From Galerina marginata (taxonomy: Eukaryota > Basidiomycota > Agaricomycetes > Agaricales > Galerinaceae), in NCBI GenBank assembly GCA_023014335.1, contig JAECYW010000002.1, forward strand, positions 1,488,001 to 1,552,000: DNA of 64,000 bases, in the 5' to 3' direction. Shown in pieces: positions 35,063 through 47,203 of this stretch; the stretch's first letter is position 1, and every line of letters begins with the position of its first letter. Position numbers and translations under genes: made by a program. The notes under the pieces were generated by a model. It was not told the origin of the DNA, made no database searches, and saw only the letters and a list, made by a program, of their open reading frames with translations.

Positions 35063-37255
35063 ATGGCTACCTATCCAAGCCTTGATAAAAAACCTCACCA
35101 ATGCCCGCCTTCTAATGCTACTCACCCATCTGGACGCTGGGAATCCCTATTTGTCTACTCCTTCATCTGCAAATTCACGAATCTACGCCACAAGGTTGAA
35201 GGATTAGAATCACCTATGGAGTGGGTAGCCCTTCTCAATCTGAATCTTATGGTCTGATTTCAATGGCGGTTCTGTGTTCTGCAGTCTAGAGGAAGCTCTT
35301 ATGTTGAAAGAGCCAAATAATATCGTGACACAACTCTTGGTCCAATTCGTTGTCAATCTCAAGCCTCAGACGCGTAACTTGAGGTAATCGCGTGTTCTGC
35401 TGCACGGAAATGGCTGGCACAATAGGCTGACTGTAATGGTCGTGACGGCAGCACCGACCAAATTTCTACGACTGTGGCAAGTGTGCTCTCGGAGTACTTC
35501 AAGTCGTCGGAACGAACCATTTTCTGGGATGAAAATCTGAAAGTCAACGTTGATCCTTTCGAAGGCTTGGAAGGTGGTTTCTTCGCCACAGACTGGGATT
35601 TTAAAGTGGGTGCATTCGTTGTTCCGTGTCCCGAATTGCTTGAATGCTCACATCCCTGTTTTTCGACGGTGTAGCTCAAAATCCTGCGTCAGCTCGTTGA
35701 ACTGCAACTGTGCCACGCTCCTGAGATCAAGGCCACGATTGATAACGCGTGGGGCGTGGTGCACAATAAGCACAAGAAGAACCATGCCCCTGTGGCTCCA
35801 TTAGAAGCAAATGACCCAAAAAGTCAAGAAAGGCTACTATTACAACCCATCGGTCAAGACTGTCATCGGAAACGTTTCTGGGTTGCAGATGGTCCGTGCA
35901 CAGTCGTTCTTAAGCCCTTCCTCCGTGTCCAATTCCTATTTGCGTATATTTGCCCGCGAATCATTTAATCTCTCTCTTGTCTTCCCTCCTGGCCCGGTTC
36001 TTGCCGTTTGAATTATGAGCCCTACAGGAACCTGTAACTGCTGACTATCTATTTTTTGGTTTGCAGACTCGCCGCGGCTTTATATGTCTACCAATCCATG
36101 GAAAATGACAGCAACTGTTCAGGCTGTTGCGTCTACTAGGAGGAATATCTTGCTGCAATTGAAAGCTTGAAAGCGTCGGCAGCTTCCGAACCTAAGAAGG
36201 GTGGAAAACGGACGAAATTTGAAAATGGTCACATCGCATTGATTGCGGCCCTTGAAGCAAGAATTGAGGCCATTGACGTGGAGCTCGCGGTAAGTGGCCA
36301 TTTCCTAAAATATTTATCCGTTTCAAGAACGCCTTCACTGCCTTTTTCCTCGGGTCGTGATTTTGTTTCATTTTTATTTTGCCTTTTTCGCTATTCGTCC
36401 TCATTGGTTTTTTTTTTCACCTATTTAGCGGGTCCAACGAGTCAGAAAGAAAATTGAACAAAAAAGGCTCCTCCTTGCTCAAGCAGAGGTAAGGCAGACT
36501 CGGACAAGGCGACAAACGCAAAAACCAGATTACGTGTATGGCAATGATATCGACAGCGAGGCAAGTATCGGCATGGGTATATAATAACTCTTCTGGGCTA
36601 ACTTCCTATTTTTGGACAACAGGATGATGGAGATGAGTATCGTTATCAGGAAGAAGACCGCCAGGATGACGAGTACGAACAAGAATACCTGAATGGTACT
36701 CGACGAGGACGCGCTGGTCCAGCTGTAGGTACTCGACGGTCTGCTCGTACATCAACGGTAAATTTCAACGGCAAGCGCGACGGCTCCTCCGATTCTGGGC
36801 TCTGGCGCGGCGAACGTCGTTCTTCGAGACTCGGAGGTGTTGACTCGTTTCTTGAAGTCGTTGAACCGCCACGAAAGCGTGCACGTACTGAGGAGAGCAG
36901 TGTAAGCGCCCAGTCAACTGACGGCGTCACCACGGAGACACATGGGGTAGCGAACGGCGTCAGGGTGAAAACGTCAGGCGCAGCTGCACTCAAGCCCACG
37001 GAGATCGCAATGGAACAGATAGCGGGCAAGAAAAGGTCTAAATTTTGGGTTTATGCAGTTGAGCCTATACCAGGACCACGTCCGTCAGCCCCTGATCCTC
37101 CTAACGTGGCGACAACTTCCTCCGATATGAATGGACATAAAACAAATGGGCATGCCAACCACACTGAGGATTCTCCGGACGCAAACGGGCACTCTACTGC
37201 AATGGATTATACAAACGGCTTGGAAGCAAGTCTCTCTCCGATAAACTCCCCGTAG
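35063..37255 (+). CDS. Chromatin-associated protein of DDT/WHIM type (probable)
   Basis: The start at 35063 gives MATYPSLDKKPHQCPPSNAT. Conserved parts are FVYSFICKFTNLRHKVEGLE, RTIFWDENLKVNVDPFEGLE and ATDWDFKLKILRQLVELQL. QDCHRKRFWVADDSPRLYMS follows, then STNPWKMTA. This order (helical domain, acidic-aromatic block, then LQPIG..RKRFWVVDDSPRLY) resembles WHIM-motif proteins of ISWI-type remodelling complexes. A coiled, basic part (RVRKKIEQKRLLLAQAE) and a disordered tail ending SLSPINSP follow. One intron, after DIDSE at about 36561, uses a GC donor (GCAAGT). An exon-internal one-base loss at about 36138-36142 breaks STREEYLAAIESL. It lies just upstream of MIP. Confidence 0.6.
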
Positions 37256-37611
37256 GCTTGTTGACAGCGGTGGACCGATCACTGATTTACCTGGTGGCCG
37301 ATTTTTGACATCTCGTTCTTCATCCATATTTTCACTCATTCATTTTTGCATCACACATCGGGCGAGCATGATATTTACAGCGGTTAATAATATTCGAAAC
37401 TTCTATTGTCTATTGCACATACTATAGGATAATGCAGATAGTTGAACAAAAATGGCGAGATGCAGAGGCGCGAAGGAATTGCGCAAGAAGGGAGATGAGC
37501 CAATGAGGAGCGGATGATTGTAAGTGGGTGTCACGTGCGATCTGGACTCTCGATCTGCATGTCATCGTCAGTCGTCTGAAATTTGAACGTACTTTTGCAC
37601 CCTTCGTCTTT

Positions 37612-40094
37612 ATGCTCGCGCGGTCGGCTGGGAAGGCGCTCTCATCCAGACCAAAATTCAGGTTTCGCGGTTGCCTTTTCGCGCCCCATGATGCATCACG
37701 GCCCTCGAGAACACTAGCCACCCAAGTACTGCACCACATACCGGCCTCGGTCGACGACAAGGCTCTGATAACCGTCTTCGACAATCCGCCGTCCACATTC
37801 CGCCAGTCCCCCTTTGCTGTAACGGGGCTCTTTGGTCATCCATCTCTCGTCCGTCCCGAGGCTCTGATATCTCTGGCCGATGCCACAGTCGTCCGCGCTC
37901 AACTGCTTACCGATCGCATCCTTAGTGCCCCGGAATCGCGGGACGAATTGCTCAAGGTCGTGAAGAACCTTGACCGGCTCAGTGACATGCTATGTGGGGT
38001 CATTGACCTCGCAGAACTCGTCCGGAATGCTCATCCAGACCGAATATGGGTGGATGCCGCCAATAGGGCATACGAAACTCTGTGCGAGTTTATGAATGTG
38101 TTAAACACACACGTTGGCCTGTACGAGGTGCGCAACTTGCTCCTCCACATCCTTCCATGGTATTTGACATCAGCCTCCAGGTCCTCAAGGTCGTTCTGTC
38201 AGACCCTTCCATTGTCCAGACCCTGAGCCCAGAAGCATACCAGACCGCCTTGATATTCTGGCGCGACTTTGAGAAATCGGGGATCGACCTGTCTCCAATA
38301 GATCGCAACAAATTCGTGTCCCTCTCCTCGGACATCCTTGTTCTCGGTCGTCAGTTCCTCGAAGGAGCGAATGCTCCTCGACCTCCAGCGTCCATAAAGC
38401 CTTCGGAACTAGGAGGACTAAAGGACAAGGGAATGGGGGTCAGGCTACAGCTTCAAGCACAGTTTACCCAGCGTGATCTTCTTGTTTATCCAGGTTCACT
38501 GCAAGCCCATATGATTATGCGTTCTGCACCAGATGAAGATCCTAGACGGCGAGTCTACCTAGCAGCCAACTCAAGCACTCCCGAACAAATTGGTGTCTTG
38601 GAATCCCTCCTGCGGAAACGAGCCGAGCTTGCACGACTAGTTGGACGGGAAAGTTTCGCCCACATGACCCTTGATGACAAAATGGCCAAGACACCAGGTG
38701 AGTTTTCCAAGAAAACCTGGTCGATGCTAATTATACCAACATCCGTGGCCTAGATAACGTTTACAATTTCCTTGACGCGCTACTCAAACATACTCGGCCG
38801 TTTGCTCGGCGCGCTTTACACACTCTCAGCCAACGGAAACAAGTTCACCACGGCATGTCATCATTACCCACTATCCAAGCATGGGATAGAGATTTCTACT
38901 GCCCGCCAGAACCACCGGCACCACCTATACCACTACCACCACTAACACTTGGCACGGTGTTTATGGGGCTCTCCCGTTTATTCCAGCATTTATATGGGAT
39001 ATCGCTACGACCAGCTGACTCTGATTCTGGAGAAGTTTGGCACAAGGACGTGCACAAACTCGAGGTTGTTGACCACGACCAAGGTATCATCGGATGGATA
39101 TACGCGGACCTATTCGCCCGGAGAGGGAAGGCCAGTGGTGCTGCTCATTACACTGTTCGTTGCTCGCGTCGGACGGATGATGATGACCAGCAAGGGGATG
39201 GCACAGTCGAAGGAGCTGAGCTGCGGCTACGGGAGTCGGAAGAGTTCGAAGCTGTCAAACGACACCGTCTTCCTAACCAAGAGGGCGTTTTCCAACTTCC
39301 TGTGGTTGTCTTGCTTTGCGAATTTCCACGACCGACTGTAATGAAAGGTGCAACGGTTCTTGAGTGGCATGAAGTGCTGACTTTATTCCATGAAATGGGC
39401 CATGCAATGCACTGTAAGTTGTTTCTATTGTTGTCTGACCATAATTTATATTAATATCTCTCTAGCTATGATCGGCAGAACAGAATACCAAAATGTAGCC
39501 GGCACCCGCTGTGCGACAGACTTTGTCGAACTACCCTCCATCCTTATGGAACACTTCCTTAATTCCCCCACAGTCCTTTCCCTATTCGACGTCGACGGCT
39601 CGTCAACAGCTCGACAAATCGGCAACCACCACAACGATCCCTGCCATTCCATCGACACCTACTCACAAATCCTGCTAGCTGCCGTAGACCAGATCTATCA
39701 CTCACCTGCCGTCGTTGACCCCTCCTTCGATTCTACCGCCGAGCTAGCGAAACTTCATGACACCCGTGGCCTTATACCCCATGTCCCTGGTACATCTTTC
39801 CAGACACAGTTTGGGCACCTCTTTGGATACGGTGCGACATACTACTCCTACCTCTTTGACCGCGCCATTGCTTCACGAGTATGGCACAACGTTTTTTCTC
39901 TCAACCCGCTCGATCGCAACACTGGTGAAAAGTACAAACATGAGGTGCTTCGATACGGAGGTGGGAGGGACCCCTGGAAGATGGTCAGTTTACTGCTGGA
40001 CGCACCGGAGTTAGAAACAGGAAACACGGAGACCATGCGTGAAGTAGGTAGATGGAAGATTCAGGATGATGTTGGACAACCCGGACGGCATTAA
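37612..40094 (+). CDS. MIP: Mitochondrial intermediate peptidase (Oct1/MIP)
   Basis: M3-family zinc metallopeptidase that removes an octapeptide from matrix precursors after MPP cleavage. I chose the ATG at 37612 because [20 protein letters not shown] is a good mitochondrial presequence; an upstream in-frame codon exists. The catalytic motif is [10 protein letters not shown] (HEXXH, about 39.39 kb), split by an intron at about 39414-39464, with the downstream glutamate in [13 protein letters not shown]. Other introns are at about 38129-38178 (GLYE joined to VLKVVLSD) and 38700-38753. The frame is unbroken and the length is normal for the family. In agaricomycetes MIP is the standard marker flanking the A mating-type genes. 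Confidence 0.96.
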
Positions 40095-40349
40095 TTTTTC
40101 AGCGGATGTCAATATCATTTGATTTGATAGATTAAGTAACAACTATGTCATACTACATAATGTGTGTATCAATGGAGAAAAATGGTATGCGGTAGCGTAC
40201 AATGTAATACAAATGCGAAAAAACATTGATGGATAGCAAGAGAGCAAGATAGCAGGTACATAAGTGCAAAGACAAAACATAATCCGATGAGGGTATAGCA
40301 ATAATGAAAACATAATGATAGGATCTGAATGGGAAATGGCCGAGAGGAA

Positions 40350-42636
40350 TCATGCAGCAATCTCGGCTTCTATAAGACGCAGTTCTTCTCGCAAAAGCTC
40401 TGCTCGAGCGCGTTTGGCGTCTTGGTCCTCTGTATGACGGAATTCCTGACGAACAGTGGCGTTGAAGTTGCCGAAAACCGGGGTCTTGACGTAGGAGGAA
40501 AGGGCTCAACACTACAAACGTCATTGAGTGGTATAACTAGGTCGGATGGCCAAAAATTAGATTGCATCGACTGGTTGAAAGCGTCGGCGTCGAAGTTGAG
40601 AAGATCCGCGGGTCCGAAAGGAGTTTGGAAGTCGTTTCCAACAAACGGAACGAGAAGGGAATCGTTCTCTGAGTCAAGAGAAAAGCTACCAAGGTTAACG
40701 CCTACAGAATGGTCAGTATGTACCCCACTGAAAGCTGAGGGAGTCACGCATGCTCATACCTTGGAAATTTGGAAAAGAGAAAGACTCGTGAGTGGTCTTC
40801 TCCAAGGTCTCAGGGCTGATTGCGAGAGTTCGGAGGGCAGTCAGCAAAGCACCAGGCGTCGCTACAACACACGTAAGTATATGAACAGGTAATGTGGTAG
40901 GATGCTTACCACTTTCAAAACCAGAGAGAGGGTCCTCTAGTAGAGGGATTTCAGGATTATAGGGAGAGAAGTCGTATTGATGGAAGTGAAGGTCCAGAGG
41001 AACAGAATCGAGAGACTCCGCAACTTCGATGTTTGCAGGTGAAGGGATTGCATTGCTAAGTTGGCGTTCAGCAGCGAAAATGCCTTGGAACCACTCATCG
41101 AAGGAATCGGTTTCAAATGATTTGGCGATAGGGAAAGGATCCGATACTGTTTGAAGACGAGGCACGACCAGTGCATTATGTGGACGTTTTGTAGGCCGGC
41201 AATCGTCTCCATCGGATAAGCGTCTTTTGCGTTTCGTGCGGGGCGCTTCGTCAACTGCAGTTTCTTGAACGGCAGGAGCCTCTGTTGGCGAGTGGCACTC
41301 CTCTGTGGAATCCTCTGTAAGATTGATGGTGGTCGCAGGTGAAGGTAAGCTCGCGACAGTCAAGATCTCCGTTGGTTCAGGTGTTTCAAGTCTGCGTGTC
41401 GTGGTGAGATTTATGCCATTCGTGTCAATTAAGTACAAGAGCTAACCTAGATCGTTTTTGAGGGCGAGCCTGTCTTTCTTCACCGTCCTCTTCAGATGTA
41501 TCATTTAAGGACTGTCGACGTTTCCGAGATTGCGATGGGAGTGAAACTGGCGCTGCGATAGGCGTCGATGGCGTTGATATTTCTTGAGAGGATGAAGGAG
41601 AAGGCTGTGGTGTCGGATACGAAAAAGCAGGTTCGATATTGCTAGACTGCGAAGACCGTGAGCGCTTATGTCCACCGTTTCTTTTTGTACTGGTCCTAGA
41701 AACCGTTGCAGGCGCTTCTTTGACGCTGTCGAGTAGCTCAGTCAACGATGGTGATTCAGCAAATCTGCCGGCATACAGAGACTCGGCGGCATCCTTCATG
41801 GCAACGAATTCCGCGAAATAGTCACTCGAAGGCATTTCCGACGACATAAAACCAGTTGGGTCGTCTTTGAAAGCCCTAGACTCTTGTTTGAAGAAATTTG
41901 TGGCTTCTGCGATAATTCGCTCCTGCTTGTTTCCAAAGAGGGTTCTACGACGTTTATTCCAGCCTATCCGCTTGCGCACATCAATGAACCAGGCATCGAT
42001 ATCTTTGACGGAGCAGTTGGTCTCTCGGGAAATATTCTTCTTCACTTCCTTCGAAGGATAAGGATTATGAAGATTGGACAGCAGCCAGTCGTAGGAAGGC
42101 TTGAGGTATGCAGGATACGTAGCTGTGTCTAGAGTAGTATGTGGTTTAATTTATGTATTCAAAGTAAAGCAGGAGATATGCTAACCAGTGGAGGGTCTTG
42201 GTTTCTTTTGTTCATCGTTGACTGAGAGATTGCCCATTTTTTCATCCAAAATCCTTGAAATATCCGTGACGCTTTCGTTCAGAAGCCTGTCGCTTGTCAC
42301 TTCTAGTTCAAGTATGTTGGATGCAACGGTGTTGACTAAGGAGGCCAAATTGTGTGCTGCGACGACGGTGTCTTCTTGTAACCGATCACCGTGTGTTTGA
42401 ATCATCTCATTAAATGTTGAGAATGTCCTCAGGAAAGAGGTAAGAGCACTGCTGTCGCCATGGATGGATTGAAAAAAGCTATCTCGAGCTTTTCGTATCA
42501 TGTCGTTGAGCGTCATGTCCAGTCGAGAGCTCATGATGTGGGATTGTGATGAAAGGTCCACGAGCCACTTGCGTAGACCTAGAGGTAAAATTGGAAGTCC
42601 GCTAATAGCCCGCATTGTGCTTTCAAATCCCGACAT
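40350..42636 (-). CDS. HD1: HD1-class homeodomain mating-type transcription factor
   Basis: A-locus protein that dimerises with an HD2 protein from a compatible mate. It starts MSGFESTMRAISGLPILPLG at 42636 with a helical N-terminus (dimerisation and specificity region). After an intron at about 42130-42186 comes the homeodomain: YPAYLKPSYDWLLSNLHNPY, then recognition helix KDIDAWFIDVRKRIGW, the divergent HD1 form. Downstream are a basic nuclear-localisation stretch (RKRRQSLND, PQKRSRL) and Ser/Pro-rich segments. Introns fall at about 41396-41446, 40866-40910 and 40699-40756. The last exon changes frame around 40430-40470; the likely end is a charged helix, RAELLREELRLIEAEIAA, with TGA at 40350-40352. 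A 35-bp intron (about 40462-40496) would also repair the frame. Confidence 0.92.
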
Positions 42637-42709
42637 TCAAGTTCCGCATTGTTGATTTCGGTGCTGCGAGTGCCAACGATTTCACGCCCATCCCTTACTC
42701 CATCACCTT
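42637..42709. promoter_or_regulatory. Shared promoter of HD1 and HD2
   Basis: Only 73 bp separate the divergent HD1 and HD2 start codons (100 bp or less if the second HD2 ATG at 42719 is used). Very short HD1/HD2 spacers are usual. No clear a1-alpha2-like operator could be picked out by eye. Confidence 0.6.
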
Positions 42710-44568
42710 ATGATCATAATGGCCTCCCAATCGCAGTCAAACTTCAAAGCGGAATTGGATGCCCTTTCAAATATTCACCGTATCGCTTCGTCCATGAAAA
42801 TGAACGTTGGCCAAGATATTACCCCTCGCCACTCTCCTCACTCCGATCCTTTGATTCCGAACTTCATCTTGCCCTTGCCTCATGATATATTAGCACCAAT
42901 ATCTGCGCTGCCAATTCCTGTTCAAACTCGTCAGCGCATCCTACAATGCTTTAACCATAGGATTGCGGAGCTCCAGCAGCAATACACTACGACATACAGG
43001 CGCGCATATTCAGCCAGCGTTCATGGTTCGAGTATCCAGGTCGATCCAACATCAGTTGATCGAGTTTACCAAGCTCTGGCTCAAAGGCATTGCATTCCAC
43101 TGGTTAGATCCTGGATTTCTTTCGTGCAAACGGAAGTCTCCAAATATCCCTCTTGCGACTTTAAACGACCCTTCAATAATGTGGGCTCTTCTCTCTCTTA
43201 GTAGTCTTCGAAATATTGACAACTACGGAACAGGAATACACACCAATGCTTGAGAAATATTTTGAATGCAACGCGTATCCTTCCTCCAAACACCAAGAAA
43301 TCTTAGCTGAAAAATCGACCATGTTAAAGCGTCAAATTGAAGTTTGGGTATGTTAACATTTAATTTTTGTATGTTTAATCCTTTTTATGGTACTTCCAGT
43401 TCCAAAATCACCGAAATCGATCTAAGAAGGATGGCAAGCCTCTAAAACGTCTCACATCCGATCTTCCTCTACAACGAGCATTGAGTGCTTTACAAGAGAC
43501 GACGCAGTTTAGTCTCGATAGATCGGCTACACCCTCAGACGAAGGTTATGCAAGTGAGAGCATGGACGAAGATGAAAATGTGAGTTCTTTCTTCAGTGAA
43601 TGCGCCATGTGTTCTCATGAACCATGTTACAGGTCCCTCAATCAACACCTACGGACCCCTTCGGCAACCTTCGTCCTCCACACGCATTTCCCACCACCTT
43701 TGCCACAGCAAAAAGTGGTCCCGATCCATTCCCCACTGACAATGGTGTTTTCAAATTCCCTCCTCCCACTTGGATGCGAACGCCAGCCACAGCACGGCCT
43801 CTCTCCATTACATCTTCATCTATCGACGTGAATGAACTTGCCCGAATGTTTCATCTGAAGTTGAATTTCCTTGGAGCCACAGGAAAGCGAGCACCGAAGT
43901 CGAACGCCTCTCGGAAAGATGAACCTTGGTTTGCTGCCACTGTGACCGTTCCTCCGCGAGCCCGTCACGAGGCATTCATCGTAACGCCCCTCCAACCACA
44001 CCCAACTTCGAAGATCCTACCAACATCATCCAACTTTTCGTTCCAATTCCCTATGGGATCAACGACGGCATCTCCCACCAATGCGTTCTTACCCCCGCTT
44101 CCACCTCCGCACGCTACTCGGATCGCACCATTACGGAAGATCTCACCTCTACCTCGGCGTATGCCCACTTCAAATCTTCCTTCCACCGCCCCCTCTTCGC
44201 CGAGAACTCTTTCTTCCAACTCTCGAACTTCATCGTTCAGCTCAGATACCTCAACACGAAGCAGAATGTCTTCCTCGTCGTCGAGGAATTCAACGCCTGA
44301 ACCGTCGACTCCCCCACCACTGCCGAATATGGAAATCACTGCTCTGCCGGACCCTGGCTTAGTTCAACAACAGCCTGACGTATACGACTTTAGCGACATA
44401 TTTGGTGCAGATCCTGATGAGCTTTTGACAAGCTTCTCTTTCTCGAACTTTGACTTCTCCACTATGAACTCTATGGACCCTTTGCTGAACAAAACCTCAT
44501 CTTCTCTGTTCGATATCACCTCTATCGTATCGATACCCAGCTCCGATTATATGGCGACCCAGTCATGA
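42710..44568 (+). CDS. HD2: HD2-class homeodomain mating-type transcription factor
   Basis: Partner class of HD1 at the A locus, carrying the canonical homeodomain. The ATG at 42710 (MIIMASQSQS) or 42719 (MASQSQ) is possible. The variable N-terminus runs to KRPFNN. A 53-bp intron at about 43182-43234 joins this to EYTPMLEKYFECNAYPSSKH and LKRQIEVW. A second intron at about 43349-43399 splits the invariant WFQNHRNR, as in other mushrooms; KKDGKPLKRL follows. A third intron is at about 43580-43632. The long C-terminal part is Ser/Pro/Thr-rich with an acidic patch (DFSDIFGADPDELLTSFSF) that could activate transcription. It ends MATQS at 44568. No frame breaks were found. Confidence 0.95.
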
Positions 44569-44881
44569 CATATGCTCTCCTTTTTTGTGGATTTGTCTTT
44601 TTTGCATTCAATTCATCCCTCGCATCATCATTAACTTCTTTCTTGTTCTTGTTTTCGTCCGTTTTATCGTTCGTCGGTCTTGTCTTGCTATCATGTTGTT
44701 CGCTATCGTATAACCTAAAGCTTATTTGTATCATTATCACAGCATTGTATTTTTACTACATAGGAATCTTTCTCCAATTGAAAAAGACAAATGATTCAAA
44801 CACTCCAAATTTAACATTGTCCGTCGTCCATTCAGCATTGAATATTGACCATTGAAGTATTTCTCGAATCATGGTTACCAT

Positions 44882-45930
44882 TTACATGAACTTGCTCGCC
44901 TACATCCCATTGTGAGCATGTACAAAGAAACACAACCAGATGCGCAAGCTGCAAAGAACTCACAAGACCCATCAAGCTCCCCATACCTCCGGAGTTACCT
45001 CCACCGATGGCACCGCTGAACTTGGATTGGACCAAGAGCTTCATGAACGGTCATCGCAGCACCGTTGACCTGCGTCCTGCTTGTTACCAGAAGCGGCTCC
45101 GCCGGACTGATCAAACAGCTTCGTAGCCTCTGCCATAGCCATGCTGATGAGCTGCGTTTGGGAGCCGCCTCCAGAGCCTCCGCCCGAGGTGAACTTCTGG
45201 AGTACCTGTTGAACAGACGAAAGGGAAGATCGTAAGCACAGAAGAACGGGAGTTTGTATATTTTTAGAACGGAAGGAGCGCAGGGTCATGGACCATGTAT
45301 CCTGTCAAGATAATAGCGGTGGACTTGCCTGGAGGGCTGCGGCGCCACCCATAGCATGGGCACTTAGCCCGCTGGCGTCGCCGTCGCCGTAGGCCTGCTT
45401 GTGTGCGTTCGTAACGCGCTCTTCATCGACAGGCTCGGTATGTTGGTGCTATTGCTCATTTATCAGCTCAGCACTCAAAAGGCGCACAATCTAATCTAAT
45501 TGACAGACCTTGTTCCCCGACACGAAGCCCAGAGCGTTGGAGAAGAGATCAGAGTCCCCGGAGCCGTGCTCCTGAGCGGTGCGGACGGCTTCGTCGTCGT
45601 CGACTACGGAATGAAGTAGTCAGCGATCTGCTCCACAATCTCTAGCCCCTAAATAAAGTAAAGAACTGACTGTTGGGTCCCCCCGAGTGGCGGCGATTGT
45701 TGTCTGGAGAGTTATATTCGTGACCACCGGTCTTCGACACATCGGCTGTGAGGAGCATCGTCAGCGGCGATCTTCATGATCGCAGGGGATCCAGGATGAG
45801 TAGTGCTCCCAGCGAAGGACTCACTTTGCGAGTCCTGGTAGGCGCTGTAGCCTTGTTTAGCGAGGTTCAAGAAGGAGTCCTACTTCACATTTAGTTTACG
45901 CTCCATGGGACGACATATTGGACAGACCAT
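44882..45930 (-). CDS. beta-fg: Beta-flanking gene product
   Basis: Conserved agaricomycete protein of unknown function that marks one side of the A locus. The first exon is just the ATG (45928-45930). After an intron (about 45880-45927) comes DSFLNLAKQGYSAYQDSQ, then VDDDEAVRTAQEHGSGDSDL, VDEERVTNAHKQAYGDGD, MGGAAALQ, QTQLISMAMAEATKLFDQSG and GAASGNKQDA. After the tail intron it ends ASKFM (TAA at 44882-44884). Two extra bases break the otherwise conserved end: one in GACC at about 45067-45070 and one in GAAC at about 45044-45047. Removing both restores the family pattern from KQDA onwards. This is strong evidence for sequencing indels rather than decay. Confidence 0.92.
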
Positions 45931-46172
45931 GATGATGATTGAATGAGTTTAAGGGGCGATATTGGAGACTCTTCGAAGAGCGACGGCGCCGTGGATCGCT
46001 AAAAATAGATCAACGGCAGTCTCTCCATAGCTATTTTCAACCAAATCCTTGACCAACTCTCAGATCGAAGCGACTTGTATCTTCGATTTGCGCAATTAAT
46101 AATATTACAGGTATGCTACATCAAAACCTCCACCACAAATACATCTGTAACGGACGGAAGGAAAAGAAGAAA

Positions 46173-47081
46173 CTAGTTGCGGGACGCAGTCGGCGTGCTC
46201 TCCTTCGCAGCATCCGCACTGGCAATCTTCGTCTCCATACCTGTTGGGTACGGAGTTGTAGTTGTATACGAGCCACTCTCCAACGGGGCGGTCGTAGCAG
46301 CAGGAATACCCGTTGATGACGCCGGTGTGACTATTGACTTTACCTCTCCGTGTTCCTGGAGTCCCTGGGTTCCGGCATAGTATCCTTGCGCTGCGCTAAT
46401 CGCTTTCTCGATATGCGGTTGTGCTGTCTCTTTGGCCACGGTATAGGCTTCTCCGGCCTTCTGCTGGACAGTCGAGGCGACATCCGACGCCGCCTCACCC
46501 ACAGGCTTGCCAGCTATCGTAGAAGGAAGGTACGACTGCGTAGAAAGAGTCAGCATCAATTCTCTCTATTCAAAGAAATAAGATACCTGGGCCGTCTCAA
46601 TAGCCGAGCTGGCAAGGGCCTTTGCCTGCTCAACGTACCCTGCACCAACAGCCTTGGCCTCATCCACGTCCCGCTTGCCCTCCGCAACAGCGGCGTTCGT
46701 CGTCTTTGCCGCGTCTCCTCGTAGTTGCCCAACAGCAGGTCTTAGGCTCTCCCGTAAGTGAAGTGCCCATCATCTGATAATTTAAAATGATAGAGCGGTC
46801 GGTCATCAGCAAGACACCCATGCAAACAGGATGAAAACGTACCTTGGCATGAGCAGCAGCTTGGTTGGCCTGCCTCTTGAGCCTCTTCGGCGTTGACCTC
46901 TACCTGGTGGGCAATGACCGGGTTGGGTGCATCGATTTTGGCTTCAGCGGCAGTTGTCTCGAGCGCGACACGGCTAGGTACAGGACAGGGGTGGTCAGCA
47001 TAGAACTATATCCTGGAGAACTAGGACATACTCTTTTCCCGTAACCTCCTCGACGTTGAAAATCTTGTTAGAGCTAGACAT
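46173..47081 (-). CDS. LEA-like stress protein (Ala/Lys/Glu-rich, amphipathic)
   Basis: Starts at an ATG at 47079-47081 (MSSSNKIFNVEEVTGK). Alanine-rich, charged, helix-prone stretches follow: VALETTAAEAKIDAPNPVIA, VEVNAEEAQEA, DVDEAKAVGAGYVEQAKALA, and VASTVQQKAGEAYTVAKETA. It ends in a Thr/Ser-rich tail (PTASRN). Composition and pattern resemble late-embryogenesis-abundant and related desiccation-protective proteins; there is no enzyme motif. Introns are at about 46509-46587 and others near 46.75-46.84 and 46.97-47.03 kb. An extra base near 46867-46873 breaks the frame between EEAQEA and NQAAAHAK. The upstream region carries a TATA box, a perfect CRE and a Yap1/Pap1-type site, supporting stress control. 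Confidence 0.7.
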
Positions 47082-47127
47082 TGTAATTGATGGTAATTGG
47101 TTGGAATACGGTGCTGGAGCTTTGCGC

Positions 47128-47203
47128 TTTTATACCTTGCAATTAATTTAATGCTCCTCTTAGACACTGCATGACGTCATGAATAATGACGCGTGTTACG
47201 TAA
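47128..47203 (-). promoter_or_regulatory. Stress-type promoter of the LEA-like gene: TATA box, TGACGTCA and TTACGTAA sites
   Basis: On the minus strand TATAAAA lies at 47134-47128, about 50 bp before the ATG. Further upstream are the perfect palindrome TGACGTCA (47172-47179), the classical ATF/CREB site, and TTACGTAA (47196-47203), the site of fungal Yap1/Pap1-type bZIP factors. Both bZIP classes drive stress responses in fungi. The sites are read directly; their use is inferred. Confidence 0.65.
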
